In this document: piece by piece, positions 33,923-42,820 of the stretch
Numbering within the stretch: position 1 is the first letter of the stretch
Layout: each line of letters begins with the position of its first letter
Origin: Bacillus sp. FJAT-49736
GTDB taxonomy: Bacteria > Bacillota > Bacilli > Bacillales > Bacillaceae_C
DNA length: 64,000 nt
Direction of reading: 5' to 3'
Assembly: GCF_018343615.1 (NCBI RefSeq)
Contig: NZ_JAGYPI010000001.1
Location: 124,001 to 188,000 of the forward strand
Notes under the pieces: model-generated
Database searches by the model: none
What the model was told of the DNA's origin: nothing
The model's input: only the letters and a program-made list of their open reading frames with translations
Program-made: the position numbers and the translations under genes

Positions 33923-34906
33923 TTATTTTATTGATTGTAATAATTCATTATAAACATCTTTCTTAACATCTAAACGTACGGTAATAATTTTTCCTTTTTC
34001 ATCTGTTTGGTCAATCGCATAAGCCATATTCATTATCAATTTTTTTCTTTGAGATTTCGTAAGAGTTGTTTGTTTCCATTTTATTTCATATGTTTCATTA
34101 GAATTGTAAAGTTGATACCTAGATATTTTATTTACTTTGTCATAAGTCATTTTTCTAAACGGTCTCCAAAAATGACCAATTTGGGCTTCAAAGTCACTAA
34201 ATTCAGGTATGTCCTTAACGTTGTTTTCAATTAAATATTGAAAAAGTGATTTATCACTCAGCCAAGTCAATCGAAATCCATCCTCAATCCTAGATAATTG
34301 TGGATCATCTAAGAATGCGCTTTCCATTGATGTCCCATTAAAAAAGGCATCCTTTATTATTCTTTTACGGCTTACTGAGGTAATCTGATCTATACAAACT
34401 ACGTTCTCTTTATAAAGCGGGGGAACAAGCCCAATGTTAAAGAAATATTCTCTTTCTTTTGTTTTCGGTTTCATACTTGTAGTTGGAATAACGACAACTT
34501 GATCTCGATTATATAGAGTGTTCCATACAATTGCTAAGTGTTTGTCGTCTGTTTCACTACCTACTCCAGAAAATTTAACTTGAACAATTTGCCCTTTTAC
34601 TAATGGAGGAATATATTGTGTTGGTGTCTTAGAATTTCCAGATTCATCTTGATCATCTATTCGATCTTTCGTTAAAGTACAATCAATAAAAGAATTTACC
34701 CTCCTTAGTAATGTTTCTCGATTTACTATTTCTCTGTTTAAGGTTCTATGATCATCTTCAATTGATGATATTTTCTTCAGAAGAAGTTGGATTTGAGATT
34801 CCTTTAATCCATTTAATAGTTTACTGTCGTCTGCTGCGTCATTAATTAACTGAACGATTTCACTATTCTCTTCTAATATTTTTTTTATTTTCTCTTCTAA
34901 ACTCAT
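33923..34906 (-). CDS. PemK/MazF-like endoribonuclease-fold protein with helical N-terminus
   Basis: 327 residues. Residues 1-90 are mostly charged helix. A PemK/MazF-like beta-barrel follows (about 103-180): K-G-Q-I-V-Q-V-K-F-S-G-V-G, H-L-A-I-V-W-N, V-V-V-I-P-T-T-S and N-V-V-C-I-D-Q-I-T-S-V-S-R-K-R-I. MazF-type toxins cleave mRNA. This protein is about three times the usual toxin length, with a C-terminal region of no known family, and no small antitoxin gene is adjacent. It may act alone as a defence effector or be controlled by the nearby small RNA; both are inference. Confidence 0.6.
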   Translation of the reverse strand: MSLEEKIKKILEENSEIVQLINDAADDSKLLNGLKESQIQLLLKKISSIEDDHRTLNREIVNRETLLRRVNSFIDCTLTKDRIDDQDESGNSKTPTQYIPPLVKGQIVQVKFSGVGSETDDKHLAIVWNTLYNRDQVVVIPTTSMKPKTKEREYFFNIGLVPPLYKENVVCIDQITSVSRKRIIKDAFFNGTSMESAFLDDPQLSRIEDGFRLTWLSDKSLFQYLIENNVKDIPEFSDFEAQIGHFWRPFRKMTYDKVNKISRYQLYNSNETYEIKWKQTTLTKSQRKKLIMNMAYAIDQTDEKGKIITVRLDVKKDVYNELLQSIK

Positions 34907-35343
34907 TTGCGATTAACCCCCTCCCAATATTATTAAATCATAAAAACAATTTATAGGGAATTTAAGGTTTTAAAATTCAATATAAGTTATAGTTATTTGT
35001 TTAGAATGCTAAAGAAAAATACTATCCTAAGATTATATGGATTTTAAATTTTTGGAGCTGGAAGAAACATTTTTGAAATTTTTAAAGGTTAAATCATCCT
35101 CCCAGAAGTTATTTCAAAATTTCAAGAAAATGATTCCATGCTTTGAGCTTTAAGTGCCATTCGTTATTCATTTAACTTATTCCGTTGATCAATATGAATA
35201 TGAAATTTCACTATATATAGTGCGGAAGTGATTAAATAATATCAATATATTGAATTTATACTTGACCAATTCTAACCAATAGAGATATAATCTAGTAGTA
35301 AATAACTAGGAACGAACATTCGGTTTCCTGGAGAGGAGAATCT
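34907..35343. other. Intergenic region upstream of the CBASS operon
   Basis: 437 bp, A/T-rich, no convincing ORF. A promoter toward the CBASS genes is clear: TTGACC 35262-35267, TATAAT 35286-35291, 18-bp spacer. GGAGAGGAG at 35331 serves the first CBASS gene. Confidence 0.6.
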
Positions 35344-36477
35344 ATGACAGATATTTTTTCTGCGAATAACCTTTTGGATGATTTATTGCAACGGATTGGT
35401 ACAAAGCTTCAAATTAGTAAAACACAACGAGAACTTGCCGAACAAAGATATAATGCAGTTGGAACATGGTTATCAAAAGATGAAATTCTTTTTGGTAATT
35501 CAATGATTGAGATTTACCCTCAAGGATCACTAAGCATTAGCACAACGGTAAAACCTTTATCTAAACAAGAGTTCGACCTAGATTTGGTTTGCCAAATTAA
35601 CCAAAGTTGGCAAGGAAAAGACCCACTGAAACTTTTAGACTCCATTGAAAAACGCCTCAAGGAAAATAAAACATACGAAGGTATGGTTGAAAGGAAAAAT
35701 CGATGCATTCGATTAAATTATGCAAATGAATTCCATATGGATATTTTGCCAGCACATCCTTTGGACAAATCCTTCAATACAAAAATTAAAGTTCCCGACA
35801 GAAAAGCAAAAGAATGGAAAGATAGTAACCCTAAGGGCTATACATCCTGGTTTAATGAGCGATCATCGCAATTTAATGAAGCATTATTTGAAGTAAGAGC
35901 AGGAATTGAGCCATTACCAGATGAGGACCATATAGAAAGAAAGGCACCATTAAAACGTGCGGTTCAATTAATGAAACGATACCGTGATATTTATTTTGAG
36001 ATAGATCCTGATTCAGCACCTATCAGTATTGTCTTAACAACATTAGCAGGAAAGTACTATTCAGGACAAAGTTCAGTGAATGAAACCATTTCACATGTAT
36101 TGGAATCCATTTTATTCAACCTTCCAAGAGATGGGGGTCGATTAGTGGTTTTAAATCCGACAAATGAGAAAGAAGATTTAAGTGAGCGATGGGATGAAAA
36201 TCCAGATTTGTATAAATCCTTCTTGAAATTTATTCGCTATTTTAAGAAGAAATGGGATTATGTAAATGAATTAAGCGGCATAAAAGAAATAGCGGAGGAA
36301 CTTAAAGTAATGTTTGGAGAAAATGTAACAATCGAATCGTTTAAAGATCAAGCTGATTATGTTTCTAAAGTAAGAAAACACAATCGGCTTGCCATAACAG
36401 GAATTGGTTCCTTAGTGGCTGCAACAAAAGAAAATCATGCCACTTCTGTAAAGGCGAATACTTTTTATGGCAGCTAA
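35344..36477 (+). CDS. CBASS CD-NTase (cyclic oligonucleotide synthase)
   Basis: 377-residue nucleotidyltransferase of the cGAS/DncV-like superfamily. The signature is G61-S62 in Y-P-Q-G-S-L-S-I-S-T-T followed by D78-L-D80 in F-D-L-D-L-V, and a third acidic residue D133 in F-H-M-D-I-L-P-A. The middle and C-terminal helices (R-D-G-G-R-L-V-V-L-N-P) match CD-NTases. On phage infection such enzymes make cyclic di- or trinucleotides that activate an effector. Operon partners E2-like and HNH-SAVED make this CBASS. Its own promoter lies at 35262. The nucleotide product cannot be read from sequence. Confidence 0.88.
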   Translation: MTDIFSANNLLDDLLQRIGTKLQISKTQRELAEQRYNAVGTWLSKDEILFGNSMIEIYPQGSLSISTTVKPLSKQEFDLDLVCQINQSWQGKDPLKLLDSIEKRLKENKTYEGMVERKNRCIRLNYANEFHMDILPAHPLDKSFNTKIKVPDRKAKEWKDSNPKGYTSWFNERSSQFNEALFEVRAGIEPLPDEDHIERKAPLKRAVQLMKRYRDIYFEIDPDSAPISIVLTTLAGKYYSGQSSVNETISHVLESILFNLPRDGGRLVVLNPTNEKEDLSERWDENPDLYKSFLKFIRYFKKKWDYVNELSGIKEIAEELKVMFGENVTIESFKDQADYVSKVRKHNRLAITGIGSLVAATKENHATSVKANTFYGS

Positions 36478-36940
36478 AAGAATACGGTTTAAAAAAATGT
36501 ATATACCTATCTCCCAACAGATCGTCGCCATGGAAAAACTATTTCCAGACTTCACGGTGGAGTGGAAAAAGAATACCTGTATTTGGACTGGTGAATTGCA
36601 ACCAACAGAATTAAGCAAAAAATACACAGTTCAAATCACATATTCTTTGGACATGCCTCGCCCAGATGTAATTGTTCTATCTCCACAGGTCCAAAAAAGA
36701 GGAAATGAAAACATACCGCATGTCTATCCAGAAAATAAATTATGCTTGTTCAGACCGAAAAAGAAAGAATGGACAAAAGAAAAATTGATTGCTGAAACCA
36801 TTGTACCGTGGACTTCTCTTTGGCTGTACTATTACGAAATGTGGCATGCAACTGGAGAGTGGTTAGGTGGCGGAGAGCATATTGTTGCCAAGCGTAAAAA
36901 AAATAAAATAGCTGCTAAAAAGGTGGAATCTAATGTCTAA
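36467..36940 (+). CDS. CBASS E2-like conjugating protein
   Basis: 157-residue protein with the E2 ubiquitin-conjugating fold pattern used in CBASS: P-R-P-D-V-I-V-L-S-P, then H-V-Y-P-E-N-K-L-C-L-F-R-P. C93 is the probable catalytic cysteine, followed by W-T-K-E-K and a W-L-Y-Y-Y-E-M-W helix. No E1 domain is fused and no JAB peptidase gene is present, as in the short type II CBASS layout, in which an E2-like protein alone modifies the CD-NTase. It overlaps the upstream gene by 11 bp and the downstream gene by 8 bp. Confidence 0.82.
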   Translation: MAAKRIRFKKMYIPISQQIVAMEKLFPDFTVEWKKNTCIWTGELQPTELSKKYTVQITYSLDMPRPDVIVLSPQVQKRGNENIPHVYPENKLCLFRPKKKEWTKEKLIAETIVPWTSLWLYYYEMWHATGEWLGGGEHIVAKRKKNKIAAKKVESNV

Positions 36941-38078
36941 AACAAATATTCCTGAAAAAGTGAAAATTAGACTCTGGGGAAAAGCTGCTGGGCGATGCCA
37001 GTATGAGGGATGTAATGAACCACTTTGGGTAGATACTTTAACCAAATGGGAATTTAATGCTGCATACATCGCACATATTATTGCTGATAGTCCTAATGGT
37101 CCGCGAGGTCATGAAATACTTTCTGAACAATTAGCAAAGGATATTTCAAATCTCATGCTGTTATGCGATAAACATCATAGATTAATTGATAAAGAGGATG
37201 TGGAAGGGCATCCTGTCGAGCTTTTAAGAGAAATGAAGAGAAAACATGAAGAAAAAATTGAAATGGTCACATCTATTGGAGAAGATATGAAAAGTTATGT
37301 ACTATTCTATGGAGCAAATGTAGGTCAGCACTCTTCACCAATACATTGGGATAGAACGGTATCAGCGATGTTACCAACTAAATATCCTGCGGAAAAACCA
37401 GCAATCGAATTGAGTTTACGAAATAGTTCCTTTAAAGACAATCAAGAATTATATTGGACTGTTGAAAGTCAACATTTGAGGAGTCAGTTTTCAGATAAAG
37501 TTAAAAGACGATTAGAACTAGGAGATATAAATCATTTATCAGTTTTTGCATTGGCGCCACAGCCTTTACTTATTGAGATGGGTTCATTAATTTCTGATAT
37601 TTGTCCGACAGATGTATATCAATTACTTCGTGAACCAGCTGGATGGAAGTGGCAAAAGGATGCAGAAAGCTTTGATTTTATAGTGGAGGAACCTAATACT
37701 ATTCATCAAAATGTAGCACTAAATATTTCTTTAAGTGCATCGATAGATAATCATAGAATAATAAAAGTTCTAGGGACAGAAACATCAATCTGGAAAGTTA
37801 CCATACCAACGCCGTATAATGATTTCTTAAAAAGTAGCGATCAATTAAAGATGTTTCGAATTAGAGTAAGGGAGCTATTAAATAGAATTAAATCGATTCA
37901 CGGACACGAAAGTGCCATCCATGTTTTTCCTGCAATGCCAGTATCCACAGCAATTGAATTTGGACGGGTTTGGATGCCGAAAGCTGATTTACCACTTATT
38001 ATTTATGATGAAAATCGAGATTTGGGTGGATTTAAATTTGCATTATCACTTGGTAAACAACATGTTCACTCTTTTTAA
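36933..38078 (+). CDS. cap5: CBASS effector nuclease, HNH-SAVED (Cap5)
   Basis: 381-residue effector. N-terminal HNH endonuclease: C22-x4-C27, A-H48-I-I-A, N73-L-M-L-L-C78 and H81-H82. The C-terminal half (about 180-375) matches a SAVED sensor domain (L-S-V-F-A-L-A-P-Q-P-L, then H-V-F-P-A-M-P-V-S-T-A-I-E-F-G-R). Binding of a cyclic oligonucleotide to SAVED activates DNA degradation and abortive infection. Start overlaps the E2 gene stop, so the three genes are translationally coupled. A terminator follows at 38123. Confidence 0.88.
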   Translation: MSKTNIPEKVKIRLWGKAAGRCQYEGCNEPLWVDTLTKWEFNAAYIAHIIADSPNGPRGHEILSEQLAKDISNLMLLCDKHHRLIDKEDVEGHPVELLREMKRKHEEKIEMVTSIGEDMKSYVLFYGANVGQHSSPIHWDRTVSAMLPTKYPAEKPAIELSLRNSSFKDNQELYWTVESQHLRSQFSDKVKRRLELGDINHLSVFALAPQPLLIEMGSLISDICPTDVYQLLREPAGWKWQKDAESFDFIVEEPNTIHQNVALNISLSASIDNHRIIKVLGTETSIWKVTIPTPYNDFLKSSDQLKMFRIRVRELLNRIKSIHGHESAIHVFPAMPVSTAIEFGRVWMPKADLPLIIYDENRDLGGFKFALSLGKQHVHSF

Positions 38079-38122
38079 TGTGTTATTATCTAAATTTCTT
38101 AAAGCTAAACTATATAAAAATT

Positions 38123-38156
38123 ATAGTCATCCCGCAATTGGGTTGGCTATTTTTTA
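38123..38156 (+). terminator. Terminator after the CBASS operon
   Basis: ATAGTCATCCC pairs with GGGTTGGCTAT (one wobble, one mismatch), then TTTTTT. Confidence 0.65.
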
Positions 38157-38240
38157 TGATTACAGAGCTACTCATTTTTGTTCTTTTTTTGCATTTCCCT
38201 CATATAGTTACTCAAGTAACGTTATTAGGGGGAAATACAG

Positions 38241-39137
38241 TTGAGGGAATACAATGTTCACGAAGTCCTTGCCATACTTCAGAAATACTATATAACCGAT
38301 TCACAGCAGATGGTAACTAGATGGATTCGAGAAGGGAAAATCCGAGCAGTAAGAACTGATAATCGAAAGGATGGCTATCGGGTCGCTGAAGATGATTTAT
38401 TTGATTTTATAGAAGAGCAAAGACCAGGGCTAGAGATGGTTATGAATGGTTATTATGATCATTACATCAAAGATGTTCGATTAAATTTGTTTAAAGAGGA
38501 GAATTCTCCAGTATTATTGGACAAGGACGATGAGGACGAAGATGAAGATGAACAAGCAAGTAATGAGGAGAAAGACACAGAATTAAATGATGTAAAAAGC
38601 AAAATCACTGAACTAGAAAATAAGTTCAATATATTACAAAAGTCTTTAAACAAAGTTATCGAACAAAATAAACAAGTTCTGGCTAAAAATGATCACCACC
38701 TTGTAGATAAGGAGATGCTAAACCAACTAAATGATAAAATCGATAGGATAACAGAACAAATAAATTATAAAATTGACGGCATAACTGAACAGCTAAATGA
38801 TAAAATGGAAGAATTTAAAGAACAAATAAAAAACACAAAAGTCAATTCAACAAGCAGTCAAAAAGAAGTTAACATCAATTTAACGTATGACGAGTTTAAA
38901 GACCTAAGTAAGGACATTTTATCCGAATTAGACTTCCAGGTAGAGGAAAATAAAAAAGAAGAACACCTTTCTTTGGTTTATAAGCATATTGCAGTCGATA
39001 ATAAAATAAAAGAAGAGTTTCTTTCAGACGATGGTACCTTTTTTATAACACCTAAAAATAATGAATACAAACAACCAAAACGCTTCATGAAGGATGTTAT
39101 TCAATATTACCTTGAAAATCTTCAACCACAAACATAA
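38241..39137 (+). CDS. DNA-binding protein with excisionase-type HTH and coiled coil
   Basis: 298 residues, TTG start 38241 after TAGGGGG. Residues 1-65 resemble a MerR/excisionase-like helix-turn-helix (V-H-E-V-L-A-I-L-Q-K, S-Q-Q-M-V-T-R-W-I-R-E-G-K-I, G-Y-R-V-A-E-D-D-L). Next comes an acidic stretch (about 90-115, D/E-rich), then a long predicted coiled coil (about 115-210, with the repeated I-D-G/R-I-T-E-Q phrase) and a distinct C-terminal domain. No catalytic motif. It could be a regulator or a plasmid-type partition/defence partner. Separated from CBASS by a terminator, so probably independent. Confidence 0.55.
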   Translation: MREYNVHEVLAILQKYYITDSQQMVTRWIREGKIRAVRTDNRKDGYRVAEDDLFDFIEEQRPGLEMVMNGYYDHYIKDVRLNLFKEENSPVLLDKDDEDEDEDEQASNEEKDTELNDVKSKITELENKFNILQKSLNKVIEQNKQVLAKNDHHLVDKEMLNQLNDKIDRITEQINYKIDGITEQLNDKMEEFKEQIKNTKVNSTSSQKEVNINLTYDEFKDLSKDILSELDFQVEENKKEEHLSLVYKHIAVDNKIKEEFLSDDGTFFITPKNNEYKQPKRFMKDVIQYYLENLQPQT

Positions 39138-39148
39138 AACCCGCAATG

Positions 39149-39182
39149 AAAAAAGGATAGCATTCGTTGTTATCCTTTTTCA
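39149..39182. terminator. Bidirectional terminator
   Basis: AAAAAGGATA pairs with TATCCTTTTT around a 12-bp loop, between convergent genes. Confidence 0.8.
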
Positions 39183-39184
39183 CA

Positions 39185-40852
39185 TTATTCGGTTTTCAGA
39201 GAGTGAATAATGAAGTTCTTAAGGTCGGTATTAAATGTTGTATATAATGCATGGATATTTGTTTTTTTGGAATACGCTTTAATATCCTTACCCTTATAAA
39301 AAGCAATTGCTTCCTTCTTTCTATAATAGAGCTTTAGATGCTCATTGTTACTGCCGAAAAAACTTGTTGTAGGAATAGAGCGCGAATGACAATAAAATAA
39401 TGGTTTTGGAATGTTCACTCCATATGGTTCAAGAAAATTTACATTTTCATATAGCTCATTTGAAAAGTGATGAACATCCATTTTGCATATGTAATGGATG
39501 ACAGGTTTCATTAACACTTCAGAATTTGAAGCCTCCTGAATGCTATTTCGGAAACTGATTATCGTATCTTCCTTTGGTTCAATCGATAGACCTGCCGCTG
39601 CCTGATGTCCTCCGTATTTTAGCAGATGCTGGGATGAATTACGGATAACATTAATAATGGAGAAGTTCGTTCCGTTTACGCTTCTAGCTGAACCCGTTCC
39701 ATTTTTAGAAATCACAATAGAAGGTTTTTTATACTTCTCTGTAATCTTCGCAGCAATAATTCCGATAATACCATTATGAAAATCATCAAATACCACTATT
39801 ACTTTATCCTTATGAAGTTGAAAACCGCTTATTTGCTTTTCGGCTAAAGTAAATTGCTGTGTTGTTAATGCCTTCCGTTTTTCATTTAACTGTATAAAGG
39901 ATTTAATTTGGGAATCATTCACATCTTCATTAGTTAGCAAGTTAACCGCAAGATTTGGATTACCAATACGACCGCAGGAGTTGAAAATCGGTCCCAATGT
40001 AAATCCGATTGTAGAACTATCCACCTGTTTCACAAACGATTTTTCAAAGACTTTTTTAAAAACAGGGTTTGGATTCAGGTTCATTTTTTTAATTCCGAGT
40101 TTACAAATAGTTCGGTTCTCATCTGTAATGGGCATTAAATCGGCAATGGTTCCTAGTGTTGCTAATTCGATGTAGGAATAAAAGTGATCGTCAAATTCTC
40201 TATTCGCAGCAAAATAAAGGGCTTGTACCACTTTTAAGGCAACGCCTGCTCCAGAAAGAGAAGAAAAAGGGTAGGTGGTATCATGGCGTTTCGGATTAAT
40301 AAAAGCATAGCAATTCGGATAAGGTCCCAATACCTCATGATGGTCCGTAACAATGACATCGATCCCTTTTTCTTTTGCTACTTTCATTGCCTCATGAGAG
40401 CTTGTCCCATTATCCACCGTAATGATAAGGGAAATACCTTCTTTCACCTGCTTCATTGCTTGTCCTGACAGACCATAGCCTTCTGACCTTAGGGGTAATC
40501 GATAAGAAACGTTGCCGTTAAAATGCTTTAGGGCTAGATACAATAATGATGTCGATGTCATGCCGTCACAGTCGTAATCACCAAATATCAGGATTTTTTC
40601 TTTTTGCCTGATGGCTTTAATGATCCGTATGATGGCTTTCTTCATATCGTTCAATAAAAATGGATCATGAAGATCTCTTGAAAGATCGGGATAAAAAAAT
40701 TTTTGAACCTTTTCTTCATTATCGTATCCATGAAAAAATAAATAGTGTCCCAGCATCGGGTCAATATTATATTGTCTCGATACATACATGATGTATGGAT
40801 ATTTTGGGTGCTGCTCAATGGATGAATCGAATGGGAGCCAACTAGGATTCAT
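39185..40852 (-). CDS. RecJ-like DHH-family single-strand exonuclease
   Basis: 555 residues from ATG 40852, which overlaps the upstream stop by 11 bp. DHH-domain motifs are visible: I-F-G-D-Y-D-C-D-G-M-T-S-T (motif I), I-T-V-D-N-G and I-V-T-D-H-H-E (motif III, DHH), then the DHHA1 motif G-G-H-Q-A-A-A-G-L-S-I near residue 430. Chromosomal RecJ of Bacillus is considerably longer, so this is a shorter accessory paralogue, probably element-borne. RecJ degrades 5'-ended single-stranded DNA. In this context it could serve recombination or defence. Confidence 0.8.
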   Translation of the reverse strand: MNPSWLPFDSSIEQHPKYPYIMYVSRQYNIDPMLGHYLFFHGYDNEEKVQKFFYPDLSRDLHDPFLLNDMKKAIIRIIKAIRQKEKILIFGDYDCDGMTSTSLLYLALKHFNGNVSYRLPLRSEGYGLSGQAMKQVKEGISLIITVDNGTSSHEAMKVAKEKGIDVIVTDHHEVLGPYPNCYAFINPKRHDTTYPFSSLSGAGVALKVVQALYFAANREFDDHFYSYIELATLGTIADLMPITDENRTICKLGIKKMNLNPNPVFKKVFEKSFVKQVDSSTIGFTLGPIFNSCGRIGNPNLAVNLLTNEDVNDSQIKSFIQLNEKRKALTTQQFTLAEKQISGFQLHKDKVIVVFDDFHNGIIGIIAAKITEKYKKPSIVISKNGTGSARSVNGTNFSIINVIRNSSQHLLKYGGHQAAAGLSIEPKEDTIISFRNSIQEASNSEVLMKPVIHYICKMDVHHFSNELYENVNFLEPYGVNIPKPLFYCHSRSIPTTSFFGSNNEHLKLYYRKKEAIAFYKGKDIKAYSKKTNIHALYTTFNTDLKNFIIHSLKTE

Positions 40853-41222
40853 AATTAACTCCTTCTTTATAAAACCATATATACTTTTCACCATTATAAT
40901 GGGATAGGGAGTAATCCAAATCCATGGTACCGTCTGTCTCATAATACATTTGATAATAGGGTAGAAGATTTTGTAGTGTGATTTCTTTTCCCATCCAGCG
41001 TTTGTACTGGCAGGTGGGAATGGGAAAGGCATTCTGATAGGTAATGCTCCCTTTTGTGGCATGAAAGTAAAATTCAAATGGTTGGTCGTATGGCAGCTTA
41101 CTCATGTTTTCCCGATAAAAAATATCACCTGATTTTTTTCTCCTAATGAATAACAGTTTTATTTTCAATACGTTATCAAAACAGCCCGTATCCATTATTT
41201 CTTTAAGGGATATTTCTTTCAC
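40842..41222 (-). CDS. Unknown protein encoded with the RecJ-like gene
   Basis: 126 residues from GTG 41222, preceded by AGAGGTGAG, which overlaps the recombinase stop. The sequence includes I-K-L-L-F-I-R-R-K-K-S-G-D-I-F and F-E-F-Y-F-H-A-T-K-G-S-I-T. Predominantly beta, no membrane segment, no family recognised. Its stop overlaps the RecJ-like start, so the two are co-translated and probably act together. GTG 41231 is an alternative start. Confidence 0.6.
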   Translation of the reverse strand: MKEISLKEIMDTGCFDNVLKIKLLFIRRKKSGDIFYRENMSKLPYDQPFEFYFHATKGSITYQNAFPIPTCQYKRWMGKEITLQNLLPYYQMYYETDGTMDLDYSLSHYNGEKYIWFYKEGVNYES

Positions 41223-41233
41223 TGGACTCACCT

Positions 41234-42697
41234 CTAAGATGGTATTTGCAAAACAATTTCAATATCTTTTTCTTCAAACAAAATGACTTTATCCACTAAT
41301 GTTCGAACAAGCGACTTTGCCTCTACAACTGGAAGAGTATTAACGGCGTCGATGACCGACTGAAATTTATTGGTTAGTTTTTCTTGAAGTTCAGAAGTAT
41401 TAATAGATGTCGTAGTACTTAAGTTTTCCGTTTCTTTTACAATTCTCTCCATTCTTTCCTTTTCTTCTTGTAAGTCTTTTATTTCAATTAACCCCGCTGT
41501 GTAAGCCTCCACTTTTCGTTTGTAACGATTTTTGGCGGAATGTATCTGTTGCTGGATTTCGTGTTTCTGTTCATTCTGGATTTGGTCCACAATAAGGTAA
41601 ACATAGGATTGATCGACTGCATTAGAAAGCTTTAGTAATCCTTGTTTAAACCAATGTTCAACGTCAGATGCATTGTACGATTTACTTGTACACGTTCCTT
41701 TATTTTTATTAGCAGAACATCGGTACACTCGTTTTCGATTATTTTTGGATCCCGACCAACTAATACTCATCCCTGCCCCACATAGTCCGCATTTTAATAT
41801 GCCTCCCAATAAATGTGGGCTTGTTTTAGCCCTTGAGTGAACAGGTTTTCGGTCCATCGTTTTTTGAACGGCATTCCATGTATTTTCATCAATAATGGAT
41901 GCATGTGCGTCTTCAACTATCACCCAATCATCCACATCCTTTTCAACCTGTTTTTTTTGACTTCTGTCCACACGGTTCCATACCAGTGTTCCTTTATAGA
42001 CGGGATTGGTCAGCATCAATTTAATGGCGCGGATGGACCATTCCTTTTTTTGCTTGGAAGGAATCCCTTCTTCATTTAACAGTTTTGCGATGGAGTAAAA
42101 ACCGAGACCATTATGTAGATATAAGTCAAAAACCCTCTTTACGATTTTGGACTCCGTTTCATTTATCACTAGCACTTTATTGATCAAATCATATCCGTAT
42201 GGACTTTGTGTGAGCCACTTGCCATGATTAGCCCCGTGCAGCATATTTTCAAATACACGTTCTCGAATTCGTTCCCGTTCAAATTCTGCGACAGCCCCCA
42301 ATACCTGAAGGGTGAGACGTCCTGATGGAGTATGTGTATCAAATGATTCACTGATGGATATAAAAGACACCTTATAATCCTCAAATAAATCAATGATTTC
42401 GAGTAAATGTTTTAATCGGCGACTCATTCGATCAAGTTTTGTCACTAAAACTTTTGAAATAACACCCTTTTTGACTAATGATAAAAGTTTAATGAGCTGA
42501 GGACGGTCCATGTTTTTGGCAGAATAACCATCTTCCACGAAAACAATGGGATCCTCACTCCATCCCATGGCTCGACAATAGGACGTTAATCTCTCTTGTT
42601 GTTCGTCTAATGAAACTCCTTCTCTTGCCTGTTCATCTGTCGATACACGACAATATAATGCGATCGATCGGGTGCCCTCGTTCAAACGGTCATTCAT
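41234..42697 (-). CDS. Large serine recombinase 1
   Basis: 487 residues. The resolvase domain has catalytic S19 in Y-C-R-V-S-T-D-E-Q and the helix D-R-M-S-R-R-L-K-H-L. A recombinase domain follows at about 160-290 (S-P-Y-G-Y-D), then a zinc ribbon (C-G-L-C-G, C-S-A-N-K-N-K-G-T-C) and a coiled coil. Length and layout match phage integrases and the SpoIVCA/SprA class that excise elements from sporulation genes. It heads a minus-strand operon with the unknown gene and the RecJ-like gene. Candidate enzyme for integration into and excision from spoVR. Confidence 0.9.
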   Translation of the reverse strand: MNDRLNEGTRSIALYCRVSTDEQAREGVSLDEQQERLTSYCRAMGWSEDPIVFVEDGYSAKNMDRPQLIKLLSLVKKGVISKVLVTKLDRMSRRLKHLLEIIDLFEDYKVSFISISESFDTHTPSGRLTLQVLGAVAEFERERIRERVFENMLHGANHGKWLTQSPYGYDLINKVLVINETESKIVKRVFDLYLHNGLGFYSIAKLLNEEGIPSKQKKEWSIRAIKLMLTNPVYKGTLVWNRVDRSQKKQVEKDVDDWVIVEDAHASIIDENTWNAVQKTMDRKPVHSRAKTSPHLLGGILKCGLCGAGMSISWSGSKNNRKRVYRCSANKNKGTCTSKSYNASDVEHWFKQGLLKLSNAVDQSYVYLIVDQIQNEQKHEIQQQIHSAKNRYKRKVEAYTAGLIEIKDLQEEKERMERIVKETENLSTTTSINTSELQEKLTNKFQSVIDAVNTLPVVEAKSLVRTLVDKVILFEEKDIEIVLQIPS

Positions 42698-42764
42698 ACA
42701 TTTTCCTCCAAGATTGTTTGTCTATATATATGAAAAAAGAGAGAAAAACATGAAAAATAACAGG

Positions 42765-42820
42765 GTTGTCCATCCCTAATCCATGCATAGAAATGAACGA
42801 GGAGGGATTGGATGGACAAC
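42765..42820 (+). promoter_or_regulatory. Hairpin covering the start codon of the 42812 gene
   Basis: GTTGTCCATCC (42765-42775) is perfectly complementary to GGATGGACAAC (42810-42820), which contains the ATG of the following gene. The GAGGAGGG ribosome-binding site is in the loop. In a transcript starting upstream this would reduce translation; a shorter transcript would escape it. Confidence 0.5.

Noticed and set aside
40853-41077. Longer N-terminus for the RecJ-like protein
   Set aside because: The extension lies within the upstream co-transcribed gene; ATG 40852 with the overlapping stop is the natural start.
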